Shown piece by piece: positions 40,143 to 49,808 of a stretch of 64,000 nt of DNA. The stretch is from NCBI RefSeq assembly GCF_963677565.1, contig NZ_OY781981.1, positions 3,216,001 through 3,280,000 on the forward strand, in the 5' to 3' direction. This stretch comes from an uncultured Draconibacterium sp. (GTDB lineage Bacteria > Bacteroidota > Bacteroidia > Bacteroidales > Prolixibacteraceae). Position numbers and translations under genes: made by a program. The first letter of the stretch is position 1; each line of letters begins with the position of its first letter. Below the pieces are notes generated by a model. It was not told where the DNA came from and made no database searches. It was given only the letters and a program-made list of their open reading frames with translations.

Positions 40143-42371
40143 TTGAATTTACTCTATTTCATACGGTTGTTACTGAGGCATATTGTCCTGCTGATTTTAT
40201 TGCCAATTATTATGGCAGTTCTGGTAATTTATTTAACGAAAGATCAGCCCAAAGACCATGTTAGTAACACGCGTGTTTACACTGGAATAACTACCGGTTC
40301 TTCAATTGTTTCATTAGAGAGTTCGAAGGTTGATTTATTTGCAACACGAACTGCTTTTGATAACCTGATAAATATAATAAATGCCCGGAGCACAATGGAA
40401 GAGGTGAGTATTCGTTTGCTGGCAACTCACCTGTTGCTCGATGAACCCATTGCTGAAGTCATCTCAAAACAATCGTTTGATGATTTGCAAAAACTGGTAC
40501 CGGATAAAATTAAAGCATTGGTTGTAAAAGGCGATTATGAGCAAACGGTTATAAATCTTCGCGAGTATAAAGAGAGTAATTATGAAAATTTTATCTACAA
40601 ACTAATTAACTACGATCATCCTTTCTACAGTAGTCAAAAAATATCTTCGAAAGTTAAAGTACGAAGGGTGCAGTCCAGCGACCTTATCGATATTAGTTAC
40701 AATTCAAGCGATCCCGGAATTTGTAAAGTTACACTAGAGATTTTAACCGATGTTTTTATTGAGGAATACACAAAAATAAAAGTAAATCAATCAGATGCTG
40801 TAACGAAGTATTTTCAGCAGCAGTTAGAAACTGCTCAGGATAAACTTGATGAAGCAGAGAATGAATTGTTAGAATTCAACCAGACAAATATTATTATAAA
40901 CTACAACGAGCAAACCAAACATATTGCAGCAGAGAAAGAGAACTTTGATATGCGCTACCTTGAAATTAAACTCACATATGCAGGAGCACAATCGGTTCTT
41001 TCAGCACTGGAAGCACAAATGTCGGTAAAACAGAAACAGCGCTTAAACAACGAAACAATTCAGAATTTACGAGCAGAATTGGCACAAGTTAATGTGGATA
41101 TTGCGGTGAAACAGTTCGAGGAAGAAGTTGATTCAGTAAAAGAAGATTTATTGATTAACGAAATAGCAGAACTTAGAGCAAAAGCATATCAATTAGAACA
41201 ACAGTTGAAAAACGTGGTGCAGGAGCAATATTATGTAGATAATACTTCGGAATATGGTGTTTCAAACACATCAATTCTTGATGAATGGATTAATAAAGTT
41301 ATAGAACAGGAAGCATCGAAAGCACAACTAAAAGTTGCCGAACTGGAAGAAAAAGAATTCGAAAAACTTTATGAAAGTTATGCGCCGTTGGGAGCCACAA
41401 TGAAACGGTTGGAGAGAAAGATTGATATTGCAGAAAGAGAATATTTATCGCTGTTAAATAGTTTGAGTGTTGCAAAATTGAATCAGCAAAATATTGAACT
41501 CACTGCTAACCTCCGGATTGTAACAAAACCATTGTTCCCGATTGTTGCGCAACCAAGCAAACGAAAGTTTATTGTTGTAATTGCATTTATGATTGGTTTT
41601 ATTATTCCTGCATTTCTAATTATTTTGCTTGAATTTCTTGATCAAAACCTAAAAACCGCTCAGCGTGCCGAAAAAGCAATTGGTTTGAACGTTGCAGCCA
41701 TATTCCCAAACCTGAATAAGGTAAGTAAAAAGCTTAATGTTGAGTACATAAAAAAACGAAGTCTTGCTGTTATTGCGCGTCAACTCATTCTGAATACTGA
41801 ACGGTTGAGGGTAAAAGATAAACCAAATACCAACATTCTTTTTAGCAGTATTGATGGTGAAGGAAAAACCAAACTGGCCAGGTTGTTGCTTGAGAAATTA
41901 GCAAAAACAGGTTATAACGTATTGTTTTTAACCTGTAACCAGGTTGAACCAATTGCCGGTGTAAAAACCTTGTTTTATACGGCTAACCATGCTTTTCATC
42001 GCGTAGAAGAAATTGAAGATCTTGAAGCCGATTTCACCGGAGTAGATTTAAATGTATTCGATTATATTTTTATAGAAATTCCGGGAATTTTAAAACATTC
42101 CTATCCAATCAACTTATTTAGATCCATTGATCATTCATTTATTGTTACGCGTGCCAACAGGGCATGGTCGAAAGCTGATGCTACTGCGCTGAAAGATATC
42201 ACCGAATTTGTAAAAGACAACAAGCCGCAGGTGTTATTAAATGGTGTTGAAATGTTAGAAATGGAAACTGTTCTTGGTGATTTGCCTAAGAAAAGATCGC
42301 GGCTGAGAATGACAGTTAAAAACATTTTCCGACTGCAGTTTTTTACCAAAAACAAGATGACCAAAAACTAA
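40143..42371 (+). CDS. Wzz-type chain-length/co-polymerase protein with degenerate tyrosine-kinase domain
   Basis: 742 residues. The start is a TTG at 40143, one base after the preceding stop; the first ATG (codon 24) would cut the first membrane helix (IVLLILLPIIMAVLVIYLT). The periplasmic part is a Wzz-type region with long coiled coils (about 200-445), ended by the second helix (about 475-500). The cytoplasmic part resembles bacterial tyrosine kinases: Walker A SSIDGEGKT with Lys575 is present. Walker A' (normally DxDxR) reads LTCNQVEP, Walker B reads FIEIPG without the Asp, and no C-terminal tyrosine cluster exists. It is probably a non-catalytic co-polymerase controlling polymer length and export. 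Confidence 0.87.
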   Translation: MNLLYFIRLLLRHIVLLILLPIIMAVLVIYLTKDQPKDHVSNTRVYTGITTGSSIVSLESSKVDLFATRTAFDNLINIINARSTMEEVSIRLLATHLLLDEPIAEVISKQSFDDLQKLVPDKIKALVVKGDYEQTVINLREYKESNYENFIYKLINYDHPFYSSQKISSKVKVRRVQSSDLIDISYNSSDPGICKVTLEILTDVFIEEYTKIKVNQSDAVTKYFQQQLETAQDKLDEAENELLEFNQTNIIINYNEQTKHIAAEKENFDMRYLEIKLTYAGAQSVLSALEAQMSVKQKQRLNNETIQNLRAELAQVNVDIAVKQFEEEVDSVKEDLLINEIAELRAKAYQLEQQLKNVVQEQYYVDNTSEYGVSNTSILDEWINKVIEQEASKAQLKVAELEEKEFEKLYESYAPLGATMKRLERKIDIAEREYLSLLNSLSVAKLNQQNIELTANLRIVTKPLFPIVAQPSKRKFIVVIAFMIGFIIPAFLIILLEFLDQNLKTAQRAEKAIGLNVAAIFPNLNKVSKKLNVEYIKKRSLAVIARQLILNTERLRVKDKPNTNILFSSIDGEGKTKLARLLLEKLAKTGYNVLFLTCNQVEPIAGVKTLFYTANHAFHRVEEIEDLEADFTGVDLNVFDYIFIEIPGILKHSYPINLFRSIDHSFIVTRANRAWSKADATALKDITEFVKDNKPQVLLNGVEMLEMETVLGDLPKKRSRLRMTVKNIFRLQFFTKNKMTKN

Positions 42372-42390
42372 GCTGAAAATTACAGGAACT

Positions 42391-43935
42391 ATGAAGGTTA
42401 ATCAGCTAAAAGCGGGAGCAATATTGTCGTATGTAGTGATGGGGCTTAGCAACCTTGTTGGTTTGCTTTATACGCCGTATATGCTGCGTATGATGGGACA
42501 AAGCGAATACGGAATGTATTCGTTGGTAGCATCGGTTGTGGCCTATCTTACCATTCTCGATTTGGGATTTGGAAATACCATAATACGTTATACCGCAAAA
42601 TTCAGAGCCGAAGGGAAAACACGCGAGCAGGAAACAATGTTCGGAATGTTTATCGTGCTGTACATTGGCATTGGTGTAATTGCTTTTATTCTGGGAATGG
42701 TTTTGTATTTCAATATTGATGCAATATATGGTAATTCGTTAACAGCCGAAGAGTTGCACAAAACACACATATTAATGCTGTTAATGGTGTTTAACCTGGC
42801 TTTTACTTTTCCGCTTAGCATATTTGGATCGATTGTAACCGCATACGAAAAGTTTGTTTTTCAGAAAGTATTACAAATTGCACGAATTATTCTTAATACG
42901 CTTATTATGATTGTGTTGTTGGAGATGGGATATCGGGCAATTGCAATGGTTGTGCTGATCACCGTTTTTAACCTGTCAACATTGTTACTTAATTTTTGGT
43001 ATAGCCGAACCCGATTGAAAATAAAAATTCGTTTTGGTCAGTTCGACTGGAAGTTTTTTCGCGAACTGGCAGGATATTCATTTTACATTTTTCTGGGGGC
43101 AATAATCGATCGGTTGTTCTGGAGCTCAGGACAACTTGTTTTAGGAGCTTATGTAGGTACTGCGGCAGTGGCAATTTTTGCCGTTGGTATCCAGCTCGAA
43201 CAAATGTACATGGGATTTTCAACGGCTATTTCAGGTGTATTTTTGCCAAAAGTTACTGCAATGGCCACCAAAGAAAAATCGGAAAAAGAGATATCAGATT
43301 TATTTATTCGTACCGGAAGAATCCAGTTTATAGTAATGGGTTTTATTTTAACCGGATTTATTTTATTCGGTCATCAGTTTATTTTGTTTTGGGCCGGCAA
43401 CGATTACAACGATACTTACACCATTGCCTTACTTTTCTTTATCCCATTAACAGTTCCGCTTATTCAGAATGTTGGAATTACCATTTTGCAGGCACGAAAC
43501 CAAATTAAATTCAGGGCACTGGTCTATATTTCAATTGCTGTTGTAAGTCTAATCGCTCAGTTGCTTTTAGTCGAAAAATATGGCGGAATTGGCTGTGCAA
43601 TGGCAATTGGTTCTTCGCTTGTAATCGGCCATATTATTATTATGAATATTTATTACTACCGAAAGCAAAATATTGATATCCCGGCGTTTTGGAAAGAAAT
43701 TGGAAAAATGGCTGTTACTCCGGTTGTGTTAGGAGGAATTACCTACATAATTCTTCAGTATATCGAGCTAAATACAATCTTCAGTCTGGCAGCCGGAATA
43801 GTTCTTTTCTCTACAGTTTACATTCCCGTGTTTTGGCTTATCTCAATGAATAATTACGAGCGCAATTTATTGTATCAACCATTAATAAAAGTGAAGCAAA
43901 AAGTTTTTTCCGGGAGAAGCGGAAGATACAATTAA
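42391..43935 (+). CDS. Wzx-type oligosaccharide flippase
   Basis: 514 residues with about 12-14 membrane helices, MATE/MVF-like polysaccharide transporter fold. The opening GAILSYVVMGLSNLVGLLYT and MLRMMGQSEYGMYSLVASVV is typical of Wzx proteins. Further family phrases are ATAISGVFLPKVTAMATKEK and FWAGNDYNDTYTIALLFFIP. It should move lipid-linked repeat units across the inner membrane in a Wzx/Wzy pathway, consistent with the Wzy-like and Wzz-like proteins in the same operon. It lies 19 bases after the Wzz-type gene. Confidence 0.93.
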   Translation: MKVNQLKAGAILSYVVMGLSNLVGLLYTPYMLRMMGQSEYGMYSLVASVVAYLTILDLGFGNTIIRYTAKFRAEGKTREQETMFGMFIVLYIGIGVIAFILGMVLYFNIDAIYGNSLTAEELHKTHILMLLMVFNLAFTFPLSIFGSIVTAYEKFVFQKVLQIARIILNTLIMIVLLEMGYRAIAMVVLITVFNLSTLLLNFWYSRTRLKIKIRFGQFDWKFFRELAGYSFYIFLGAIIDRLFWSSGQLVLGAYVGTAAVAIFAVGIQLEQMYMGFSTAISGVFLPKVTAMATKEKSEKEISDLFIRTGRIQFIVMGFILTGFILFGHQFILFWAGNDYNDTYTIALLFFIPLTVPLIQNVGITILQARNQIKFRALVYISIAVVSLIAQLLLVEKYGGIGCAMAIGSSLVIGHIIIMNIYYYRKQNIDIPAFWKEIGKMAVTPVVLGGITYIILQYIELNTIFSLAAGIVLFSTVYIPVFWLISMNNYERNLLYQPLIKVKQKVFSGRSGRYN

Positions 43936-43953
43936 CCAAATTAAACAAACCCT

Positions 43954-44955
43954 ATGGCTGGAATTAAAGAAAAAATAAGACATATTTTACCCCCTAAAAT
44001 TCTGTATTATTACTACTTGCGATCGGCAAGAAAGGCTTGTATGCCCGATCTGAAGCGTCGTGTGCACGATAAAGTTTACAATAATTCGAAAGAAGAAAAG
44101 GTAAAACGGAATTTAACGCTTGAGTACCATATTATTGAAAAAGGCTTAACAATGCCCGAACCACGTCCCGGATTTGGGAAAGCTATAGTTTTAAGCTTGG
44201 GCAATACCATTTTTAAATACGATAGCCTTGGTCTTTCCTGGCAGGAGCTGGAGTTTAAACAATCGGTATCTGTATTAAAAGAGTATAAGGCATTTCACCA
44301 AGCCATTAATTTTACGTTGGATGAAGACGTAAAAAAAGTACTCGATAAGGTTGAAAGTAAATTTAAAAGCATAACTGGCGTTCATCAAATACATATTAGC
44401 CGGGAAGAGTATTTTAACGCTATTAATAAACCATTCGATAAGTTTTGTCGGTCACGTTATTCCGTCCGCAATTATATAAGCGAGGTTATTCCTGAAGATG
44501 TTTTACTGCAATGTATTGATCTCGCACAAAAATCACCATCGTTTTGTAACCGTCAACCCAGCCGCGTTCATATTGTAAAATCGCCTGAAAAAAAGGAACA
44601 GGTTCTGGCCATTCAAAACGGTAACCGTGGTTTTGGTCACTTGGCCGAAACCTTGTTGGTAATTAGTTCAATCATATCTACAACCAAAGATATTCACGAG
44701 CGTAACGAAAATCATCTGAACGGCGGAATGTTTGCAATGACATTGCTAAATGCCTTGCATCTGCATAAAATAGGAGCTTGCTCGTTAAACTGGAGCGTAT
44801 CGGAAGACCGCGAACAAAAGATGCGCAAGATTATTGATCTTGCCGACAATGAAATTCCATTAATGATTATTTCATGTGGTTATTTACCCGATAGTATTGC
44901 CATTGCCTCATCGCCACGAAAACCGGCAAAGGAAATTACCCGGATTCACAACTAA
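43954..44955 (+). CDS. Nitroreductase-family protein in the exopolysaccharide operon
   Basis: 333 residues. The C-terminal half (from about 164) is a nitroreductase fold: FCRSRYSVRNYISEVIPEDV binds FMN phosphate through the RxSxR pattern, SPSFCNRQPSRVHIV is the second motif, and NGGMFAMTLLNALHLHKIGA and IISCGYLP complete it. The first ~160 residues are an extension with no family I recognise, rich in basic and aromatic residues (KILYYYYLRSARKACMPDLK). It is 18 bases downstream of the flippase and followed at 11 bases by a pyruvyl transferase. Nitroreductase-like and pyruvyl-transferase genes often travel together in surface polysaccharide loci; the reaction is unknown. Confidence 0.88.
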   Translation: MAGIKEKIRHILPPKILYYYYLRSARKACMPDLKRRVHDKVYNNSKEEKVKRNLTLEYHIIEKGLTMPEPRPGFGKAIVLSLGNTIFKYDSLGLSWQELEFKQSVSVLKEYKAFHQAINFTLDEDVKKVLDKVESKFKSITGVHQIHISREEYFNAINKPFDKFCRSRYSVRNYISEVIPEDVLLQCIDLAQKSPSFCNRQPSRVHIVKSPEKKEQVLAIQNGNRGFGHLAETLLVISSIISTTKDIHERNENHLNGGMFAMTLLNALHLHKIGACSLNWSVSEDREQKMRKIIDLADNEIPLMIISCGYLPDSIAIASSPRKPAKEITRIHN

Positions 44956-44966
44956 AAGAGTGTACC

Positions 44967-46109
44967 ATGAAAATTGGAATTGTATCATTACCATTTAACT
45001 GGAACTACGGAGGGATACTGCAAACGTGGGCATTGCAGCAGGTGCTTGCTGATTTGGGGCACGAGGGAGTTACCATAAACAGGAATACTGTTCTTATGCC
45101 GTTAAAAATGAAAATTCTTTCGTTTACACGGCGATTGATCTTAACGATATTGGGTAAAAAGGTGGTTGTAAGAACGTGGCCAACAAAAAAAGAGGAAAAA
45201 ATAATCCGGCAACATACCGACCGCTTTATTGCCGAAAACGTTACTACCACTCATTTATTTAAGTCGGAAAAAGACTTTTCAAAACTAAATGATTACAAGT
45301 TCAATGCATACATTGTAGGAAGCGATCAGGTTTGGCGCCCCAAATATTCACCCAATCTTGAAAATCATTTTCTGGGATTTTTACCTGAAAGCATGAACGT
45401 GAAACGTATAGCTTATGCCGCTTCGTTTGGTGTCGACAATTGGGAATTTAGTTCCACCCAAACAAGTTCGTGTGCACGTTTGGTGCACTTGTTCGATGGC
45501 ATTTCTGTTCGCGAAGATTCGGCTGTAGAATTATGCAAAGAACACTTTGGTGTTATGGCCGAACATGTGCTTGACCCAACTTTGCTAGTTGATGCTGAGA
45601 AATATGTTGAGCTGGTAAAAAAAGACAAGGTGGCAAAAATGCCGGGAACCTTGTTTAATTACGTTTTAGATATTACCGACGAGAAAAAGCAATTTATAGA
45701 TGATGCTTCTGCTAAACTGGGATTAAAAGCATTCTCTTCAACGGCTGCAGGAGAGTTTCGGATGTTAGGAAAAAAACGACTGGAGGAATGTGTTTTTCCC
45801 CCGATAACACAATGGATAAGAAGTTTTATGGATGCCGAATTTGTGATTACAGATTCGTTTCACGGAACAGCTTTTTCAATCATTTTTAACAAACCATTTA
45901 TCGCAATTGGTAACAAAAAACGTGGTATTTCCCGTTTTTCTTCATTGCTGAAACTGTTTGGACTGGAAGATAGGCTTATTTATGATTTTGGAGAAGACGC
46001 ATTACAAAAAGTTTCGGAACCTATGGATTATACAACGGTAAATGAAAAACTGATGAAAAAAAGAGCAGAGTCGATTCGTTTTCTTAAAATGAATTTGACT
46101 ACTGATTAA
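44967..46109 (+). CDS. Polysaccharide pyruvyl transferase family protein
   Basis: 380 residues. The start VSLPFNWNYGGILQTWALQQ is a hallmark of the family, as are YIVGSDQVWRPKYSPN (about 112-127), AYAASFGVD and VITDSFHGTAFSIIFNKPFI (about 294-313). The fold is GT-B-like. Members transfer pyruvate from phosphoenolpyruvate onto sugar hydroxyls as ketals, which adds negative charge to the polymer; some members have other roles. It follows the nitroreductase gene and precedes the Wzy-like gene by 4 bases, so it is in the operon. Confidence 0.92.
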   Translation: MKIGIVSLPFNWNYGGILQTWALQQVLADLGHEGVTINRNTVLMPLKMKILSFTRRLILTILGKKVVVRTWPTKKEEKIIRQHTDRFIAENVTTTHLFKSEKDFSKLNDYKFNAYIVGSDQVWRPKYSPNLENHFLGFLPESMNVKRIAYAASFGVDNWEFSSTQTSSCARLVHLFDGISVREDSAVELCKEHFGVMAEHVLDPTLLVDAEKYVELVKKDKVAKMPGTLFNYVLDITDEKKQFIDDASAKLGLKAFSSTAAGEFRMLGKKRLEECVFPPITQWIRSFMDAEFVITDSFHGTAFSIIFNKPFIAIGNKKRGISRFSSLLKLFGLEDRLIYDFGEDALQKVSEPMDYTTVNEKLMKKRAESIRFLKMNLTTD

Positions 46110-46113
46110 AGAT

Positions 46114-47601
46114 ATGGCAGGAACGTTTGATAAACGATATGGCAGTGAATTACTGAAGAATCCGATTTATATGTCGGGCCTTATTGTTGTTGTTATTAGT
46201 TTAGGCTTGGTAACAGCAAAAGGCGGATTGGTATCGGGGATTGGAATTCTTGCTATGCCGTTTTTAATCAGCTATCTGTATATCGTATTTATGATGCCCA
46301 AAGTTGGTATCATTGCCATTTATTTATTAAATTTTACTGCCATTGGTTTATCGCGGTACCTGCAGGGAGTGCCGTTTGGATTAAGTATAGATGGCAATTT
46401 TCTGCTGATTTATGCTGCCCTGTTTTTTTCCAATTTCTTTAAAAAAGTTCCGTGGAAGAATGCGAAAAACGATTTGGTGCTGCTGTCGGTTATCTGGTAT
46501 GGTTATGCGCTTTTTCAGCTCGTAAATCCTGAGGCAATAAGCCGCGTTGCATGGTTTTATGCTATGCGCGGTGTTGCGTTGTATATGCTGTTTACTTTGC
46601 CCCTAATTTTTATTCTATTCAATACGAAAAAAGATCTCGACCAATTTCTGAAAATTTGGGCAATTATGTCTATCCTGGGCACCCTGAAAGGAATAATGCA
46701 AAAATTTATGGGTGTAGATGCCTGGGAACAGGCGTGGCTTGATGCCGGAAGTGCAAGTACTCACCTGCTTTTTGGAAAACTTCGGGTATTCTCTTTTTAT
46801 TCAGATGCCGGACAATTTGGTGCTGCACAAGGACATGTAGGTGTGGTTTTTATGATTTTAGGGCTAAGTGAAAAACGATCGAAAAAACTGAAAATATTCT
46901 ACTTTATTACCGCTATTCTTGGTTTGTATGGTTTGATGATTTCCGGTACCCGTGGAGCGATGGCAGTGCCGGTAATGGGATTTGCCATGTATATTATTCT
47001 AAAGAAAAACATAAAAATTATGGTTTTAGGCGGACTGATGGGAGTAGCAGTCCTCGTATTTTTTAAATACACTACGATTGGCCAAAGTAATTATTCAATT
47101 GCCCGGATGCGAACAGCTTTTAATCCAACCGAAGATGCTTCGTACCAGGTAAGACGCGCTAACCAACGTAAATTGAGTGCTTATATGGCATCGAGGCCAT
47201 TTGGCGGAGGAATTGGTTCGGCCGGAAACTGGGGACTCCGATTTACGCCACATACCTTTTTAGCCAATACACCAACCGATAGCTGGTATGTAATGATATG
47301 GGCCGAGCAGGGAGTAATCGGGCTGGCTTTACATCTGTTTATCCTACTTTACATTCTTTTTAAAAGCATGTACCTGATTCTTTTTAAAGTAAAAGACAAG
47401 GAAATAAATGCTATAATGTGCGCATTGGCCAGTGGTTATTTTGGAATTATGGTTGCATCGTACGGAAACGGGGTGCTTGGACAAATGCCAACAGGAATAA
47501 TGATTTATTCCAGCATGGCTTTTCTGTTTCTTGGGCCAAAACTCGAAAAAGATAAGCTAAAGGTTCAAGACGAAATTGGTAATGAATTAAAACAAAACTA
47601 A
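46114..47601 (+). CDS. O-antigen ligase / Wzy polymerase family membrane protein
   Basis: 495 residues with about 11-12 membrane helices. The Wzy/WaaL-type region is seen in LMISGTRGAMAVPVMGFAMY (about 270-290), followed by a large outer loop (YQVRRANQRKLSAYMASRPF; GGGIGSAGNWG; HTFLANTPTDSWYVMIWAEQ) and the closing helices. Because a flippase and a Wzz-type protein are encoded beside it, the role of polymerase (Wzy) is more likely than lipopolysaccharide ligase. The sequence alone does not separate the two. Confidence 0.9.
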   Translation: MAGTFDKRYGSELLKNPIYMSGLIVVVISLGLVTAKGGLVSGIGILAMPFLISYLYIVFMMPKVGIIAIYLLNFTAIGLSRYLQGVPFGLSIDGNFLLIYAALFFSNFFKKVPWKNAKNDLVLLSVIWYGYALFQLVNPEAISRVAWFYAMRGVALYMLFTLPLIFILFNTKKDLDQFLKIWAIMSILGTLKGIMQKFMGVDAWEQAWLDAGSASTHLLFGKLRVFSFYSDAGQFGAAQGHVGVVFMILGLSEKRSKKLKIFYFITAILGLYGLMISGTRGAMAVPVMGFAMYIILKKNIKIMVLGGLMGVAVLVFFKYTTIGQSNYSIARMRTAFNPTEDASYQVRRANQRKLSAYMASRPFGGGIGSAGNWGLRFTPHTFLANTPTDSWYVMIWAEQGVIGLALHLFILLYILFKSMYLILFKVKDKEINAIMCALASGYFGIMVASYGNGVLGQMPTGIMIYSSMAFLFLGPKLEKDKLKVQDEIGNELKQN

Positions 47602-47613
47602 ATACTATTCACT

Positions 47614-48558
47614 ATGTATTACAGAAACATTGCAGACCTTAATCAAACAATTTTGAATCGCCTGAATATTCTGCCTCGCGATTTCGATTTAATTGTTGGT
47701 ATTCCTCGCAGTGGAATGTTGCCGGCTAATTTGCTTGCGCTTTATTTAAATAAGCCTTATACCGATATCGATTCGTTTTTAAACGGACATATATACAAAG
47801 CCGGTGAACGTGGCCAGTTTTTCGATAAGGCCGATATGAAGAAGGTGCTTGTTGTTGATGATAGCATTGCATCGGGTTCAGCCTTGCAAAAAAGCCGCAA
47901 GCGTTTGGAGGAAATGGAAAAGAAATTTGAAATCAGTTATTGTGTTATTTACCTGGTTCCGGGAAAAGAAAAAATGGTTGATTACTATTTCGAGGCAGTA
48001 CCACTTCCAAGGTATTTTCAATGGAATGTATTTAATCACACGTCGCTTGAAAAGGCCTGTTTTGATATTGACGGGGTGTTATGTGTCGATCCTACCGAAG
48101 AACAAAACGACGACGGCCCAATTTATACCGACTTTGTTTTAAACGCTCCGCCACTGTACATTCCGGGGGCAAAAATAGGAACGATTGTTACTTCGCGACT
48201 TGAAAAGTACCGGAAAGAAACAGAAGCCTGGCTGGAAAAACACAATGTAAAATACAACGAGCTGGTAATGCTCGATCTTCCGAATAAGGAAGCACGGCAG
48301 AAAGCAAATAGCCATGCTCAACACAAAGCAAAAACATACCAGTCGAAACCATATGTGCTTTTCATTGAAAGCTCGTTATCACAGGCCAACGAGATTAACA
48401 GAATCACAAAAAAACCGGTACTGTGCACCGAAAATTTTGAAATGATTTTTGAGGCTCAATCGCTGGCATACAATTTTAAAAGCGGGAAGTATTTTCCGTG
48501 GTTGCGCGAAATTGCTTTGAAAGTGAGAAATAAGTACCGACAAATGAAAGCCTCGTAA
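47614..48558 (+). CDS. Phosphoribosyltransferase-HAD fusion protein
   Basis: 314 residues with two parts. Residues 1-140 are a type I phosphoribosyltransferase: VGIPRSGMLPANLLAL at the start and the PRPP-binding motif VLVVDDSIASGSAL (about 78-91). Residues about 148-290 look like a haloacid-dehalogenase-type domain: FDIDGVLCVDPTEEQ (DxDG with a following DP), then IVTSRLEKYRKETEAWLEKH and LFIESSLSQANEI. The pairing suggests transfer of a phosphoribosyl group to a polymer precursor and removal of the phosphate, or a salvage role. It lies inside the polysaccharide operon between the Wzy-like gene and the glycosyltransferases. Confidence 0.88.
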   Translation: MYYRNIADLNQTILNRLNILPRDFDLIVGIPRSGMLPANLLALYLNKPYTDIDSFLNGHIYKAGERGQFFDKADMKKVLVVDDSIASGSALQKSRKRLEEMEKKFEISYCVIYLVPGKEKMVDYYFEAVPLPRYFQWNVFNHTSLEKACFDIDGVLCVDPTEEQNDDGPIYTDFVLNAPPLYIPGAKIGTIVTSRLEKYRKETEAWLEKHNVKYNELVMLDLPNKEARQKANSHAQHKAKTYQSKPYVLFIESSLSQANEINRITKKPVLCTENFEMIFEAQSLAYNFKSGKYFPWLREIALKVRNKYRQMKAS

Positions 48559-48602
48559 CTGCTGGTCTTTAAAATTGCGCGGAAGAAATAAAAAGTAGAA
48601 TT

Positions 48603-49802
48603 ATGGACAACAACAAAAATATAGTTTGCATATCAAACACCACATGGGAAGGTTTTTATACAAAATCAACGGTGCAATTGATGTCGCTTTTGGCCAAAAC
48701 AAATAAAGTGCTGTTTGTTGAATATCCGTTTACCATTAAAGATTTAATTGTTTCGTTGCTCGGAAAAGCAAATGCGCCTGTGAGTAGAATGCTTGGTCTT
48801 AAACCGCGCATGGTTAAAAAGAACAGCACTTTTAATACCGCTGTTTATCAACTTATTGTTCCTCCGATGTTGCCATTTGCCGCTTTTAAGCAAAACGGAA
48901 TCTACAATCTTTTACTTAAAATCAATTCGCTTATTTATGCACGTTCTGTCAGAAGGGCTTTGAAAAAACTTAAAATGGCCGACGATACCATTTGTGTTAA
49001 CGCTTATAATTCAATATACGGAACAAAGTTGCTGGGCAAATTCAATGAAAAATTACATGTATTCTATTGTTACGATGGTCCGGATGTTTTGCGTTACGGC
49101 CAGCGGGCAAAAACAGCCGATGAGAAATTGGCCCGCGATGCTGACGGACTGATTGTAACCTCCGATTTTTTAGCCGAAACAATGAAACATTTGAACCCGA
49201 ACGTTACGGTGGTGAAAAATGGTGTTGATTTTAAGCTGTTTAATGTAAAAGCAAAAAAAGAACCTCGTTCAGGGAAAAGCAAAAAAGTTGGTTATATCGG
49301 AAGTATCGATCATCGTTTTGATAAAGAAACTGTTGAATATGCCATTCAGCAATTACCGGAATACGAGTTTGAATTTGTGGGCGACCAAATGAATAAAACA
49401 GTTGCCGATCAGCTGGATAAATACCCTAATGTAACATTCTATCCACCGGTAAAAGCTCACGAGGTGCCCGAACTGTTGCAAGGTTGCGATGTGGGTTTAA
49501 TACCTTATTTACAAACAGATTATACGAAAAATATTTATCCGCTGAAAATCAACGAATACTTATCGGTTGGCGTACCGGTTGTACTTACTGCATTTGCCGA
49601 TATTCCGGATTTTAAGGATGTGGCACACTTTGCAAAAACCAAAGAAGAGTTTCTTGATGCGATAGTGAATGAGGTTGAAAATGATAGCCCCGAGCGTATT
49701 AAAGAACGCATTGAGTTTGCAGAAAAAACATCGTGGGAACATCGTGCAGTTCTTTTTGATGAAATACTGGAGAGTTATTTGGCCGAAAAAGAAAAAAACT
49801 AA
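48603..49802 (+). CDS. Family 4-type glycosyltransferase (TuaH-like)
   Basis: 399 residues, GT-B fold, no signal or membrane segment. The N-terminal domain starts VCISNTTWEGFYTKSTVQLM and contains FYCYDGPDVLRYG. The C-terminal donor-binding domain begins VGYIGSIDHRFDKETVEYAI and has GCDVGLIPYLQTDYTKNIYP followed by the EX7E-like motif region LKINEYLSVGVPVVLT. It resembles teichuronic-acid type TuaH enzymes and adds one sugar of the repeat unit. The donor and linkage cannot be read from the sequence. The operon continues 6 bases later. Confidence 0.9.
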   Translation: MDNNKNIVCISNTTWEGFYTKSTVQLMSLLAKTNKVLFVEYPFTIKDLIVSLLGKANAPVSRMLGLKPRMVKKNSTFNTAVYQLIVPPMLPFAAFKQNGIYNLLLKINSLIYARSVRRALKKLKMADDTICVNAYNSIYGTKLLGKFNEKLHVFYCYDGPDVLRYGQRAKTADEKLARDADGLIVTSDFLAETMKHLNPNVTVVKNGVDFKLFNVKAKKEPRSGKSKKVGYIGSIDHRFDKETVEYAIQQLPEYEFEFVGDQMNKTVADQLDKYPNVTFYPPVKAHEVPELLQGCDVGLIPYLQTDYTKNIYPLKINEYLSVGVPVVLTAFADIPDFKDVAHFAKTKEEFLDAIVNEVENDSPERIKERIEFAEKTSWEHRAVLFDEILESYLAEKEKN

Positions 49803-49808
49803 GGAAAG

